A DNA stretch of 64,000 nt from Rhodopseudomonas boonkerdii (GTDB lineage Bacteria; Pseudomonadota; Alphaproteobacteria; Rhizobiales; Xanthobacteraceae). Shown piece by piece: positions 1-8,186 of the stretch. Below the pieces are notes generated by a model that was given only the letters and a program-made list of their open reading frames with translations, ran no database searches and was not told where the DNA came from. The position numbers and the translations under genes are program-made. The stretch's first letter is position 1, and the number at the start of each line of letters is the position of its first letter. The stretch spans positions 248,001 to 312,000 of the forward strand of contig NZ_CP036537.1 of assembly GCF_021184025.1 (NCBI RefSeq), given 5' to 3'.

Positions 1-1158
1 TGGCATCGTCGCCTCGCACGCTGGCCGTCGAGCAAACCGATCTTTTCTCGCGCCGATGGCACTTCGTTGCGCGACGGCGACAAACTCATCCAAACCGATC
101 TCGCCGATACGCTGACGGTCATCGCGCAGCAGGGGCCGCGTGGTTTTTATGAGGGGCCTATTGCCGAAAAGTTGGTCGATGGCATCAACAAGGCTGGCGG
201 CATCTTCACGCTCGACGATCTCAAGACCTATCAACCGCTGCTCCGTGAGCCCGTGCGCGGCAGCTATCGCGGCTACGACATCGTCTCGATGCCGCTGCCA
301 TCATCCGGCGGCACGGTGCTGCTGGAAACGTTGAATATTCTCGAAGGTTTTCCGATGAACGAAATGCAGCAGGGCACAGCGCCGTCGCTGCATCTGCTGA
401 TCGAAGCGATGAAGCGCGCCTATGCCGACCGTGCGCGATATCTCGGCGACCCCGCTTTTGTGAATGCGCCGATCACGACGCTGACTTCGAAGGACTACGC
501 AGCCAAACAGCGCAGCACCATCGATCCCATGCGCGCAACCTCATGGAGCGATGCGCTGACACCGAAGCCACCGCGCGAAGGCCAGAACACGACTCATTAT
601 TCCGTGGTCGATAGCGCCGGTAATGCCGTGAGCAACACCACCACACTCAACTTCAGTTACGGCTTAGGCCTCGTCCCCGAGGGCACCGGCGTGCTGCTCA
701 ACAACGAACTCGATGACTTCACGGCTTCGCCGGGTGCGTCCAATGCCTATGGCCTCGTCGGCTATGAAGCCAATCTGCCAGGGCCCGGCAAGCGCCCGTT
801 GTCCTCGATGACACCAACCATTGTACTGAAGGACGGCAAGCCGGTGTTGGTGACCGGATCGCCCGGCGGCAGCCGTATCATCTCGACGACCCTGCAGGTC
901 ATCGTGAACGTGATCGACTACAAGATGGACGTCATGTCCGCGGTAGCTGCGCCGCGGCTGCACCACCAATGGCTGCCGGACGAAGTGCGTATCGAAAACG
1001 GTTTTGCGGAGCCGGTGCTCGACGCGTTGCGCGCGATGGATCACCGCATCGTGAAGCCGATGGGCCAGACATCCGCGAACTCCATTGCGGTCGGCCCTGA
1101 CGGATTGCTTGGCGCGCCGGACCCACGCACGCGTGGCGCCGCAGCCGTCGGCAACTAA
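1..1158 (+). CDS. ggt: gamma-glutamyltransferase, 3' part (5' end outside window)
   Basis: The frame is open from base 1, so only the C-terminal 385 residues are present. The enzyme is a periplasmic Ntn hydrolase that cleaves or transfers the gamma-glutamyl group of glutathione. The N-terminal nucleophile of the small subunit is visible as TTHYSVVD, with the catalytic Thr codon near 589. Downstream lie NNELDDF, KRPLSSMTPT and GSPGGSRI, which line the gamma-glutamyl pocket in characterised enzymes, and a DPRTRGAA tail. The large-subunit end and the autoprocessing site are therefore both in this fragment. The nearest neighbours downstream include a glutathione S-transferase (2674-3339), but no operon link is visible. 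Confidence 0.95.
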   Translation, partial: WHRRLARWPSSKPIFSRADGTSLRDGDKLIQTDLADTLTVIAQQGPRGFYEGPIAEKLVDGINKAGGIFTLDDLKTYQPLLREPVRGSYRGYDIVSMPLPSSGGTVLLETLNILEGFPMNEMQQGTAPSLHLLIEAMKRAYADRARYLGDPAFVNAPITTLTSKDYAAKQRSTIDPMRATSWSDALTPKPPREGQNTTHYSVVDSAGNAVSNTTTLNFSYGLGLVPEGTGVLLNNELDDFTASPGASNAYGLVGYEANLPGPGKRPLSSMTPTIVLKDGKPVLVTGSPGGSRIISTTLQVIVNVIDYKMDVMSAVAAPRLHHQWLPDEVRIENGFAEPVLDALRAMDHRIVKPMGQTSANSIAVGPDGLLGAPDPRTRGAAAVGN

Positions 1159-1316
1159 AGGGCGATACAGCGCTCGCGGCCGCATGGCAGACGGGCGAAC
1201 ATAGGTAGCTCCGCGCATTGCCAAAATGTCGCACCCCCGGCAACTTGCCGGGCATCGGACGGCGCCGGACCGCGCCGCCAGCGGCCCCGCAAAAGGGGCG
1301 TGACAGGGAGGATTCC

Positions 1317-2522
1317 GTGACTTCGAATTTCGCGAAAGCCGTTGCAGCAAGTCTGCTGCTGATGTGTTCGACCGCCGCGGTGCGCGCCGAGGATAGCGCG
1401 CTGCGGGTCGGCATCATCACCGACATGAGCGGGCAATATGCTGACGGCAACGGCAAGGGATCGGTGATCGCGGCGCAGATGGCGGCCGAGGAGATCGGCG
1501 GCAGCGTCAATGGCCGCAAGATCGAGATCGTTTCGGGCGATCACCAGAACAAGCCGGATGTCGCCACTGCCATCGTGCGTGACTGGATCGACAACAAGAA
1601 TATCGATGTGGTGGCCGAAGGCGTGAATTCCGCCGTGGCGCTGGCGGTGCAGAACCTGACCCGCGAGCGTAAGAAGATCTTTCTGATCTCCGGCGCCGGC
1701 TCATCGGACATTACGGGCAAGCAGTGCTCGCCGACATCGGTGCAGTGGACTTACGACACCTATGCAGCGTCGAACGGCACCGCCAAGGCGATCGTCAAGC
1801 GCGGCGGCGATTCGTGGTTCTTCCTGACGGCAGACTATGCGTTCGGACAGGCACTGGAGCGCGATGCATCGAAGGCCGTCACCGCCAGCGGCGGCAAAGT
1901 CGTCGGCTCGGTCCGGCATCCGTTCTCGACGGCGGACTTCTCGTCCTTCCTGCTACAGGCGCAATCGTCCGGCGCGAAGGTGCTTGGCCTCGCCAATGCG
2001 GGTGCTGACTTCTCCACTGCCGTTGCACAGGCTGCCGAGTTCAACATCCAGAGCAGCATGCAGGTCGTCGCATTGCAAGTGACGCTCACCGACGTGCACG
2101 CCATGGGCCTCGCCAATGCCCATGACCTGATGTTCACCGATTCGTTCTACTGGGATCGCACGCCTGAGACCCGCGCCTTCGCACAGGAATTCTTCAAGCG
2201 CCATGGCGCGATGCCGACCGCCTATCAGGCTGGCGTGAACTCATCGCTGCGCCACTATTTCAAGGCTGTGGCCGCGACCAAGTCCACGGACACCGAGACG
2301 GTGATGGCCTGGATGCGCGCCAATCCCGTCAACGATTTCTTCGCGCAGGGTGGCAGGGTCCGCGATGACGGCCGCATGGTGCACGACATGTATCTGATGC
2401 GCATCAAGAAGCCCACGGAATCGAAGCAGCCGTGGGATCTGTATGAGACGGTGGCGACGATTCCCGGCGATGACGCCTTCCGCCCGATGGCAGAAGGTGG
2501 CTGTCCCTATCTGACGCATTAG
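1317..2522 (+). CDS. ABC transporter periplasmic substrate-binding protein (LivK/amide-urea type)
   Basis: A 401-residue solute-binding protein. The start is the GTG at 1317, preceded by AGGGAGG; the in-frame ATG at 1218 would add a non-hydrophobic leader. The N-terminus is a Sec signal peptide ending ...AAVRA/ED. Mature features are typical of the type I periplasmic fold that captures branched-chain amino acids, amides or related ligands: LRVGIITDMSGQYAD, KIEIVSGDHQNKPDVA and a FLTADYAFGQALERD core. No permease or ATPase genes adjoin it, so the ligand cannot be named and it may be an orphan receptor. A short GC-rich hairpin (CCCGGCA/TGCCGGG) lies about 75 bp upstream of the start. Confidence 0.88.
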   Translation: MTSNFAKAVAASLLLMCSTAAVRAEDSALRVGIITDMSGQYADGNGKGSVIAAQMAAEEIGGSVNGRKIEIVSGDHQNKPDVATAIVRDWIDNKNIDVVAEGVNSAVALAVQNLTRERKKIFLISGAGSSDITGKQCSPTSVQWTYDTYAASNGTAKAIVKRGGDSWFFLTADYAFGQALERDASKAVTASGGKVVGSVRHPFSTADFSSFLLQAQSSGAKVLGLANAGADFSTAVAQAAEFNIQSSMQVVALQVTLTDVHAMGLANAHDLMFTDSFYWDRTPETRAFAQEFFKRHGAMPTAYQAGVNSSLRHYFKAVAATKSTDTETVMAWMRANPVNDFFAQGGRVRDDGRMVHDMYLMRIKKPTESKQPWDLYETVATIPGDDAFRPMAEGGCPYLTH

Positions 2523-2557
2523 TCTTTGCATCATATTGCAGGTGGCTCTCCCATCTG

Positions 2558-2656
2558 TCGCCACCCGCGAAAGCGGGTGGCCCATTAAATACCAGCTTTC
2601 GCGATGAACCGTCGACGACAGTGTTGACTGGATCGCCCGGTCGAGGCGGGCGGTGA
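2558..2656. repeat. R3 palindromic intergenic repeat, copy 1
   Basis: Intergenic element with a perfect hairpin at 2561-2580 (CCACCCGC, loop GAAA, GCGGGTGG) and a second arm reading GACTGGATCGCCCGGTCGAGGCGGGCGGTGACA split by the centre. It shares its right half with the elements at 34773, 58631 and 59886. It lies between convergent genes and could act as a transcription end. Confidence 0.7.
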
Positions 2657-2673
2657 CATCACGTGTTGTCGCG

Positions 2674-3339
2674 TTACTTCCCCACCTCATATGGCCCGCC
2701 GGCTTCCAGCGCACGCTGATAGGCGGGCCTTTCATGAATCTTCGCAAGCCACGCCATCGCTTTCGGATGACCGTTTTCGAGGCCGCCGCGCGCTGCGGCG
2801 GCTTCCAGTGCGAAACTCATCTGAATATCGGCCGCGGTAAAGTCGTTGCCCGCAAACCATTCGCTCTTTCCGAGTTCGCTTTCCCAGAACGCCATGTGTT
2901 GTCTAAGCTGCGGTGTCACCAGCGTCGCCAGCGCCTTCGTCGAAACCGCATTCACGATCGGCCGGACCAGGAACGGGGCGCGCTTCGGCAGCAGGCCGAA
3001 GATCAGCTTGAGCAACAACGGTGTCATCGCCGAACCCTCGGCGTAATGCAGCCAGTATGTGTAGCGCAATCTCTCGGGCGTATTGTCCTCCGGGATCAGC
3101 CGGCCGTTGCCATAGGTCTTCACGATATATTCGACGATGGCGCCGGACTCGGCGACCGTATTGGCATCGTCGGTGATGACGGGCGACTTGCCGAGCGGAT
3201 GGATGGCCCGCAGCTCTTTCGGCGCCAGCATGTTCGGCTGCCGCTGATAACGCACGATCTCGTAGGGCACGCCCAGCTCCTCGAGCAGCCAGAGCACGCG
3301 CTGCGAGCGGGAATTGTTGAGGTGATGGACGACGAGCAT
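2674..3339 (-). CDS. glutathione S-transferase family protein
   Basis: A 221-residue cytosolic GST. Residues 1-78 form the thioredoxin-like glutathione-binding domain: HHLNNSRSQRVLWLLEELG, the cis-proline segment LGKSPVI, and AESGAIVEYI, whose Glu-Ser pair contacts the gamma-glutamyl group. The remainder is the all-helical domain, including the conserved FTAADIQMSFALEA helix motif. Length is normal. It is divergently transcribed from the DUF2239 gene, with a 32-bp palindrome in the shared 107-bp upstream region. The substrate cannot be deduced. Confidence 0.92.
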   Translation of the reverse strand: MLVVHHLNNSRSQRVLWLLEELGVPYEIVRYQRQPNMLAPKELRAIHPLGKSPVITDDANTVAESGAIVEYIVKTYGNGRLIPEDNTPERLRYTYWLHYAEGSAMTPLLLKLIFGLLPKRAPFLVRPIVNAVSTKALATLVTPQLRQHMAFWESELGKSEWFAGNDFTAADIQMSFALEAAAARGGLENGHPKAMAWLAKIHERPAYQRALEAGGPYEVGK

Positions 3340-3371
3340 GCAGTTCTTCCTGACGAGCAGCGCAATTATCG

Positions 3372-3403
3372 TCCGGGTAATATTGACAAGAATATTGCCC
3401 GGA
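3372..3403. promoter_or_regulatory. palindromic operator between divergent GST and DUF2239 genes
   Basis: The arms TCCGGGTAATATT (3372-3384) and AATATTGCCCGGA (3391-3403) are inverted repeats with one mismatch, separated by GACAAG. The palindrome overlaps a plausible promoter for the rightward gene: TTGACA at 3383-3388 and TATAAT at 3404-3409, with a short 15-bp spacer. A protein bound here would cover RNA polymerase contacts for both divergent genes. The binding protein is unknown. Confidence 0.6.
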
Positions 3404-3446
3404 TATAATTAGCGCACAACTTGGACACCGAGACGGACGAATTCCC

Positions 3447-4034
3447 ATGACGGATACAACGATGGTAGCACCCTATACCGCCTTTGCCGGCCCCAAACTG
3501 CTGGCATCCGGACCGTTGACCGAGGTGGCGGTCGCCGTGAAGATCGCAACCGGGGTCATGACCGGTCCCATTATTATTTTCGATAATGCGACCGGCCGCT
3601 CCATCGATCTCGACCTGCGCGGCAGCCATCGCGAGATCGTCGCCCGGCTTTCCCCGCCGGCCGCGGCGGAGCCGGCTTCGCCGGCAGAACCCCGCGGCCG
3701 CGGCCGGCCGAAGCTCGGCGTTGTCGCCCGCGAGGTGACGCTGCTGCCACGGCACTGGGACTGGCTCGCCGCCCAGCCCGGCGGCGCTTCGGTGGCTCTG
3801 CGAAAACTGGTGGAAGATGCCCGCCGCGCCAATGGCGACCGCGAACGTGCCCGCGCCGCCCGCGATGCGGCCTATTACTTCATGTCCACCATGGCTGGCG
3901 ATCTGCCGGATTTCGAGGAAGCTTCACGCGCGCTGTTCGCCGCAGACCGCCGCAAGTTCGGCGAACTGATTGCCGGATGGCCCACCGATATCCGCGATCA
4001 TGTGATCAGACTCGCTTTCGCCGATCGCACCTAG
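3447..4034 (+). CDS. DUF2239 family protein with AT-hook-like segment
   Basis: A 195-residue protein of the uncharacterised DUF2239 family. The N-terminal half (FAGPKLLASGPLTEVAVAVK, IIIFDNATGRSIDLDLRGS) is the family signature. A Pro/Ala-rich linker then leads to RGRGRPK at residues 83-89, which resembles an AT-hook, and to a conserved REVTLLPRHWDWLAAQPGGASVALRKLV block with the look of a helix-turn-helix or ribbon-helix-helix. DNA binding is inference. The start at 3447 follows the divergent operator by 44 bp, which makes autoregulation plausible. Confidence 0.8.
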   Translation: MTDTTMVAPYTAFAGPKLLASGPLTEVAVAVKIATGVMTGPIIIFDNATGRSIDLDLRGSHREIVARLSPPAAAEPASPAEPRGRGRPKLGVVAREVTLLPRHWDWLAAQPGGASVALRKLVEDARRANGDRERARAARDAAYYFMSTMAGDLPDFEEASRALFAADRRKFGELIAGWPTDIRDHVIRLAFADRT

Positions 4035-4043
4035 CGTCTCAAT

Positions 4044-4066
4044 GCGGCGCGCGACAAGCGCGCCGC
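4044..4066. terminator. GC-rich hairpin after DUF2239 gene
   Basis: A perfect 9-bp stem (GCGGCGCGC / GCGCGCCGC) with a 5-base GACAA loop, starting 10 bp past the stop codon at 4034. No T-run follows, so it is a weak or processing-type terminator. Confidence 0.5.
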
Positions 4067-4093
4067 CGCATACTCCCATTCAGGACTTCTTCG

Positions 4094-5443
4094 ATGCCCG
4101 CGGAAAAACCTCTGTGGCAGGCCTTTCTCATCTTCGTCGGCCCGATGATGGTGAGCAACATCCTGCAATCGCTGTTCGGCACCATCAATAATATCTATCT
4201 TGGCCAGCTGATCGGCGTGAACGCGCTGGCCGCGGCATCGGCCGCATTCCCGCTGATGTTCTTTTTCATCGCCTTCGTGATCGGTCTCGGCGCCGGCGCG
4301 GGCATCCTGATCGGTCAAGCCTGGGGGGCGGGGCAGCGTGACAAGGTGAAGGAGATCGCCGCCGCGGCGTTGCTTGCGACACTGGTGATCGGCCTCATCG
4401 TCTCGGTGTTCGGCGGCCTGTTTGCCCGTCCGCTGATGATCGCGCTGGCCACCCCGGCCAACATTCTCGACCAGGCCACGGACTATGCACGCATCATGAT
4501 GCTGAGCATGCCGCTGACCTTCGTTTTCCTACTCTCGACATCGCTGCTGCGCGGCGTCGGCGATACGGTGACGCCGCTGCTCGGCCTCGCCATCTCAACC
4601 ATGCTCGGCCTGATCCTCACGCCGGCATTGATCCTTGGCTGGACCGGGCTGCCGCCGCTGGGCGTCGTCAGCGCGGCGATCGCCTCGGCCCTCTCCACCG
4701 CCGTCGGCATGACGTGGTTCGTAATTCACCTGATCCGCCGCAACCATCCGCTGGCGCCGGACGCCGCCATGCTGCGGCACCTGCACGTGGATCTGTCGCT
4801 GCTCGGTCGCATCCTGCGGCTCGGCATTCCCACCGCGATCCAGATCGTCACCATGTCGCTGGCTGAACTGGCGTTGCTCGGCATCGTCAACGGCTTCGGC
4901 TCTGACGCCACCGCGGCTTACGGCGCCGTCAACCAGGTGATCGGCTACGCCCAGTTCCCGGCCATATCGATTGCGATATCGGCTTCGGTATTCGGCGCGC
5001 AGGCGATCGGACGCGGCGATGTCGCGCGGCTCGGCGCCATCGTGCGCACCGCGTTGTTGCTGAACTTCGTGCTGACCGGCGGGCTGGTGGCGCTGATCTA
5101 TCTGTTCTCGCGCACAGTGATGGGATTCTTCATCACCGACACTGCCGTTCTCGACCTGTCGCAGCATCTCCTGCATATCGTGCTGTGGAGCAGCATCGTG
5201 TTCGGCATGGCCGGCATCTTCTCCGGCACCATGCGCGCATCGGGCACCGTCTTCGTGCCGACGCTGCTGTCGGTGCTGGCGATTGCGCTGATCGAGGTGC
5301 CGAGCGCCATCGTGCTGAGCCGGCATTTCGGCGTCACCGGTGTCTGGTACGCGTGGCCGATCACCTTCTGCGCCATGCTCCTGCTGCAGGCCAGCTATTA
5401 CCGCTTCGTCTGGCGCAAGAAAACCATCACCCGCCTGATCTGA
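4094..5443 (+). CDS. MATE family multidrug efflux transporter
   Basis: A 449-residue inner-membrane protein with about twelve hydrophobic segments in two homologous halves, as expected for Na+- or H+-coupled MATE exporters (PMMVSNILQSLFGTINNIYLGQLIG at the start of the first half, IPTAIQIVTMSLAELALLGIVNGFG at the second). The ATG at 4094, preceded by AGGA, gives the usual family length; the upstream in-frame extension to 3977 overlaps the DUF2239 gene and is not membrane-like. The substrates cannot be predicted. It probably has its own promoter because a hairpin lies just upstream. Confidence 0.93.
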   Translation: MPAEKPLWQAFLIFVGPMMVSNILQSLFGTINNIYLGQLIGVNALAAASAAFPLMFFFIAFVIGLGAGAGILIGQAWGAGQRDKVKEIAAAALLATLVIGLIVSVFGGLFARPLMIALATPANILDQATDYARIMMLSMPLTFVFLLSTSLLRGVGDTVTPLLGLAISTMLGLILTPALILGWTGLPPLGVVSAAIASALSTAVGMTWFVIHLIRRNHPLAPDAAMLRHLHVDLSLLGRILRLGIPTAIQIVTMSLAELALLGIVNGFGSDATAAYGAVNQVIGYAQFPAISIAISASVFGAQAIGRGDVARLGAIVRTALLLNFVLTGGLVALIYLFSRTVMGFFITDTAVLDLSQHLLHIVLWSSIVFGMAGIFSGTMRASGTVFVPTLLSVLAIALIEVPSAIVLSRHFGVTGVWYAWPITFCAMLLLQASYYRFVWRKKTITRLI

Positions 5444-5563
5444 TTGCACTTGCCTGATATCACGATATGATGACCATCATGAAAAGAGTGGACGCGCCCG
5501 CCGTGCCGCGTCACACTCGCTTGCAACGATGATCGGAAAGATCATGACATCCGGGAGGGCCAA

Positions 5564-6166
5564 TTGGCGCAAACAGTTCAGTTCCTGTTCGACTTCGGAA
5601 GTCCCAACGCATTCCTGAGTCACGAGGCGATTCCCGCCATCGAGGCCCGGACCGGTGCAACATTCGAATATGTGCCCGTGCTGCTCGGCGGTATCTTCAA
5701 GGCCACCAATAATCGCTCTCCCGCCGAGACCTATGCCGGCGTAAAAAACAAGCGCGAATTCCATCAGCTCGAGACCGAACGATTCGTCAGGCGCTTCAAG
5801 GTGCAGCCCTATGCGTGGAATCCGCATTTCCCCGTCAATACGCTGAACCTGATGCGCACGGCGATCGCCGCACAGCTCGAGGGCGTGTTCGAACGATATG
5901 TCGAGGCAGCTTTCCATCACATGTGGGTGGAGCCGAAGAAGATGGACGATCTCGACATCGCCGCAGCGGCGCTCGATGCGTCCGGTCTCGACGGCGCAAA
6001 ACTGCTGGCGCGCGGGCAGGAGGCGGACGTGAAAGCGAAATTGATCGCCAATACGCAGGACGCCGTGGAACGCGGCGCATTCGGTTCGCCAACTTTTTTC
6101 GTCGGCAAGGAAATGTTCTTCGGCAAGGAACAGCTGCGTGAAGTCGAGGAGATGATCGTCACATGA
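5564..6166 (+). CDS. 2-hydroxychromene-2-carboxylate isomerase (DsbA/GST-kappa-like)
   Basis: A 200-residue member of the HCCA isomerase branch of the thioredoxin superfamily, glutathione-dependent in characterised members (aromatic degradation, NahD). FLFDFGSPNAF carries the Ser (residue 13) that polarises glutathione, and GSPTFFVGKEMFFG is the cis-Pro region. The start is a TTG at 5564 behind a strong GGGAGG. The stop overlaps the next ATG (ATGA), so it is translationally coupled to the SDR gene. A short palindrome (ATGATG-AC-CATCAT, 5467-5480) lies in the upstream gap and might be an operator. The real substrate is unknown. Confidence 0.88.
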   Translation: MAQTVQFLFDFGSPNAFLSHEAIPAIEARTGATFEYVPVLLGGIFKATNNRSPAETYAGVKNKREFHQLETERFVRRFKVQPYAWNPHFPVNTLNLMRTAIAAQLEGVFERYVEAAFHHMWVEPKKMDDLDIAAAALDASGLDGAKLLARGQEADVKAKLIANTQDAVERGAFGSPTFFVGKEMFFGKEQLREVEEMIVT

Positions 6167-6900
6167 CAAAACGCAACGCGAGCGTCGCCGTGATCGGCGC
6201 GGGCGATTTCATCGGTGCCGAGATCGCAAAGAAATTTGCCGCCGAGGGCTTCACCGTATTCGCCGGCCGACGCAATGGCGATAAACTGGCGCCGCTGGTG
6301 GCTGATATCGAGGCCAAAGGCGGCAGCATTCATGCGCGCTCGCTCGATGCGCGCAAGGAGGAGGAAATCACCGCCTTCCTGAACGACGCCGATGCCCATG
6401 CGCCGCTCGAGGTCTGCATTTTCAATGTCGGCGCCAATGTGAATTTCCCCATTCTCGACACCACCGAACGGGTGTTCCGCAAGGTGTGGGAGATGGCCTG
6501 CTATTCCGGCTTTCTGGCCGGCCGCGAAGCGGCACGGCTGATGCTGCCGCGCGGGCAGGGCAACATTTTTTTCACCGGCGCTACCGCCAGCCTCCGTGGC
6601 GGCTCCGGCTTTGCCGCTTTCGCTTCGGCGAAGTTCGGCTTGCGTGCGGTAGCCCAGGCCATGGCCCGCGAACTCGGCCCAAGAAATATCCATGTGGCGC
6701 ATCTTATTATCGACAGCGGCGTCGACACCGAATGGGTGCGCCAGCGCCGGCTCGAATCGCTGGGACCGAATGCGCTGGACAATCCCGATCTGCTGATGCC
6801 GCCGGTCTCCGTGGCGGAGTCCTACTGGCAGCTCTACAGCCAGCCGCGCAGCGCCTGGACATTCGAGATGGAAATCCGGCCGTTCGGCGAAAAGTGGTAG
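6163..6900 (+). CDS. short-chain dehydrogenase/reductase lacking the catalytic Tyr
   Basis: A 245-residue Rossmann protein coupled to the preceding isomerase by a 4-bp overlap. The dinucleotide-binding loop is GAGDFIG, the NNAG equivalent is NVGAN, and FTGATASLRGG supplies the catalytic Ser region. The YxxxK motif reads FASAK: Phe replaces Tyr while the Lys is kept. The rest of the segment (FGLRAVAQAMARELGPRNIHVAH) is well conserved for this subgroup, so the change is probably a subfamily trait rather than decay. A classic SDR oxidoreductase mechanism would need another acid. Confidence 0.85.
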   Translation: MTKRNASVAVIGAGDFIGAEIAKKFAAEGFTVFAGRRNGDKLAPLVADIEAKGGSIHARSLDARKEEEITAFLNDADAHAPLEVCIFNVGANVNFPILDTTERVFRKVWEMACYSGFLAGREAARLMLPRGQGNIFFTGATASLRGGSGFAAFASAKFGLRAVAQAMARELGPRNIHVAHLIIDSGVDTEWVRQRRLESLGPNALDNPDLLMPPVSVAESYWQLYSQPRSAWTFEMEIRPFGEKW

Positions 6901-6926
6901 ACGCAGAGCTGCCCGTCTCTCCAAAC

Positions 6927-7006
6927 GTCATGCCCGGGCTTGACCCGGGCATCCAGCTTTTGATGATGCAGGCGGAGATGGCTGGCCGGGACACTCCGGG
7001 CCGTAA
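6927..7006. repeat. R3-like palindromic repeat, degenerate copy
   Basis: GTCATGCCCGGGCTTGACCC at the left end forms a strong hairpin (TGCCCGGG/CCCGGGCA, 6931-6951). The right half (GGCCGGGACACTCCGGGCC) is an eroded partner. It lies between two co-directional genes. Confidence 0.55.
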
Positions 7007-7030
7007 CAAAGAACATTAAGGACTCATCCC

Positions 7031-7951
7031 ATGCGTATTCTCGTCGTCGGTGCCGGTGCCATCGGCGGGTACTTCGGTGGCAGGCTGTTGCAGGCCGGAA
7101 ACGACATCACTTTCCTGGTTCGCCCCAAGCGCGCGAGCGAACTTGCCAACACAGGCCTTGTCATCAAGAGCCCGCATGGCGATGTGACACTGAAGAATCC
7201 TCCGACGGTGCAGGCCGACAAACTGAACGACACGTTCGATGTCGTGCTGCTGAGCTGCAAGGCCTTCGATCTCGACGACGCCATCAAATCGTTCGCGCCT
7301 GCCGTTGGTCCGAAAACTGCAATCATTCCGCTGCTCAACGGCATGAGGCATCTCGACGTGCTTGAGCAGACTTTCGGCGCCGGCGCCGTAATGGGCGGAC
7401 AATGCCAAATCGCTGCAACGCTGAATGCCCAGCGCGAGGTGGTGCAGATGGCGCCGATGCAGGTGCTCTCTTTCGGTGAGCGAAAGGGCGGCAGTTCGGA
7501 GCGCACCGCCGAGATCGATGCGGTCATGAAATCCGGCAATTTCGGCGGCGCCGCCTCCGAGACCATCATGCAGGACATGTGGGAGAAGTGGGTATTCCTG
7601 GCGACGGCTGCCGGCGCGACCTCGTCCATGCGCGGCGCCATTGGCTACATCATAGCCGCGCCGGGCGGCCGCGATTTCGTTCTTGGCGTGCGCGACGAAG
7701 CCTCCGCCGTGGCAGCCGCCAATGGCTACGCGCCGCGCAAACCATTTATCGAGCGCACCGAAGTGATGCTCACGGACAAGGCTTCGCGAATGACCGCCTC
7801 GATGTATCGCGACATCCTTGCAGGTTCGGCAATCGAAGCCGACCAGATCATCGGCGATCTGGTGGCCCGCGCCGACGCAGCCAAGGTCGCCGTGCCGCGG
7901 CTACGGATGATCTACACGCATTTGAAGGCGTATGAAAATCAGAGGGTGTAA
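7031..7951 (+). CDS. 2-dehydropantoate 2-reductase family protein (PanE/ApbA-like)
   Basis: A 306-residue protein with an N-terminal NADP-binding Rossmann motif (RILVVGAGAIGGYFGGRLLQAG) and the ketopantoate reductase C-terminal domain (SMYRDILAGSAIEADQIIGDL). The catalytic Lys is present in MWEKWVFLATAAG, but the Asn residues found four and eight positions later in E. coli PanE (WEKLAVNCVINP) are Leu and Ala here. Many genomes carry such paralogues beside a true PanE, so a role in pantothenate synthesis is not secure and the substrate may be a different 2-keto acid. Confidence 0.82.
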   Translation: MRILVVGAGAIGGYFGGRLLQAGNDITFLVRPKRASELANTGLVIKSPHGDVTLKNPPTVQADKLNDTFDVVLLSCKAFDLDDAIKSFAPAVGPKTAIIPLLNGMRHLDVLEQTFGAGAVMGGQCQIAATLNAQREVVQMAPMQVLSFGERKGGSSERTAEIDAVMKSGNFGGAASETIMQDMWEKWVFLATAAGATSSMRGAIGYIIAAPGGRDFVLGVRDEASAVAAANGYAPRKPFIERTEVMLTDKASRMTASMYRDILAGSAIEADQIIGDLVARADAAKVAVPRLRMIYTHLKAYENQRV

Positions 7952-7956
7952 ACTTC

Positions 7957-8075
7957 GCCCCTCATGGTGAGGAGGCGCGTAGCGCCGTCTCGAACCATGA
8001 ATGGCCTGGCTCGGAGCCTTTTCGGCCATCCTTCGAGACGCCGCTGCGCGGCTCCTCAGGATGAGGGACGGAGAA
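7957..8075 (+). repeat. R1 two-hairpin intergenic repeat, copy 1 (orientation 1)
   Basis: Reference copy of R1. The first half is closed by CATGGT...ACCATG around an inner GC hairpin (GGCGCGTAGCGCC). The second half is closed by CATCCT...AGGATG around GCCGCTGCGCGGC. Ends are CCCTCATGGTGAGGAG and CTCCTCAGGATGAGGGACGG. Orientation 2 copies are the reverse complement of this order. Eleven copies occur in the window, all intergenic. Confidence 0.9.
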
Positions 8076-8160
8076 TCGAGATCCTGAGCTGAACGGGCAT
8101 TGTTCCGAGCAAAAGCATTCGAAAACCACCTCGACCGCTTTATGAGTCAGGCTCTCAGGA
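8076..8160 (+). repeat. R1-associated tail module T1, copy 1
   Basis: The segment running from GAGATCCTGAGCTGAACGGG through the CGACCGCTTTATGAGTCAGG-type end recurs after the R1 copy at 24242-24370 and, inverted, before the R1 copy at 13591. It always abuts R1, so it behaves as an optional extension of the element. Confidence 0.75.
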
Positions 8161-8186
8161 TGAGGACCGCGTCGACATGAAGTCCC

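Noticed and set aside
67-1158. ATG-equivalent start at 67 for gamma-glutamyltransferase
   Set aside because: The same frame is open to base 1 and the family extends far upstream, so this is an internal codon of a truncated gene.
1159-1316. Possible riboswitch upstream of the periplasmic binding protein
   Set aside because: Only one short GC hairpin is visible; no conserved aptamer pattern I recognise.
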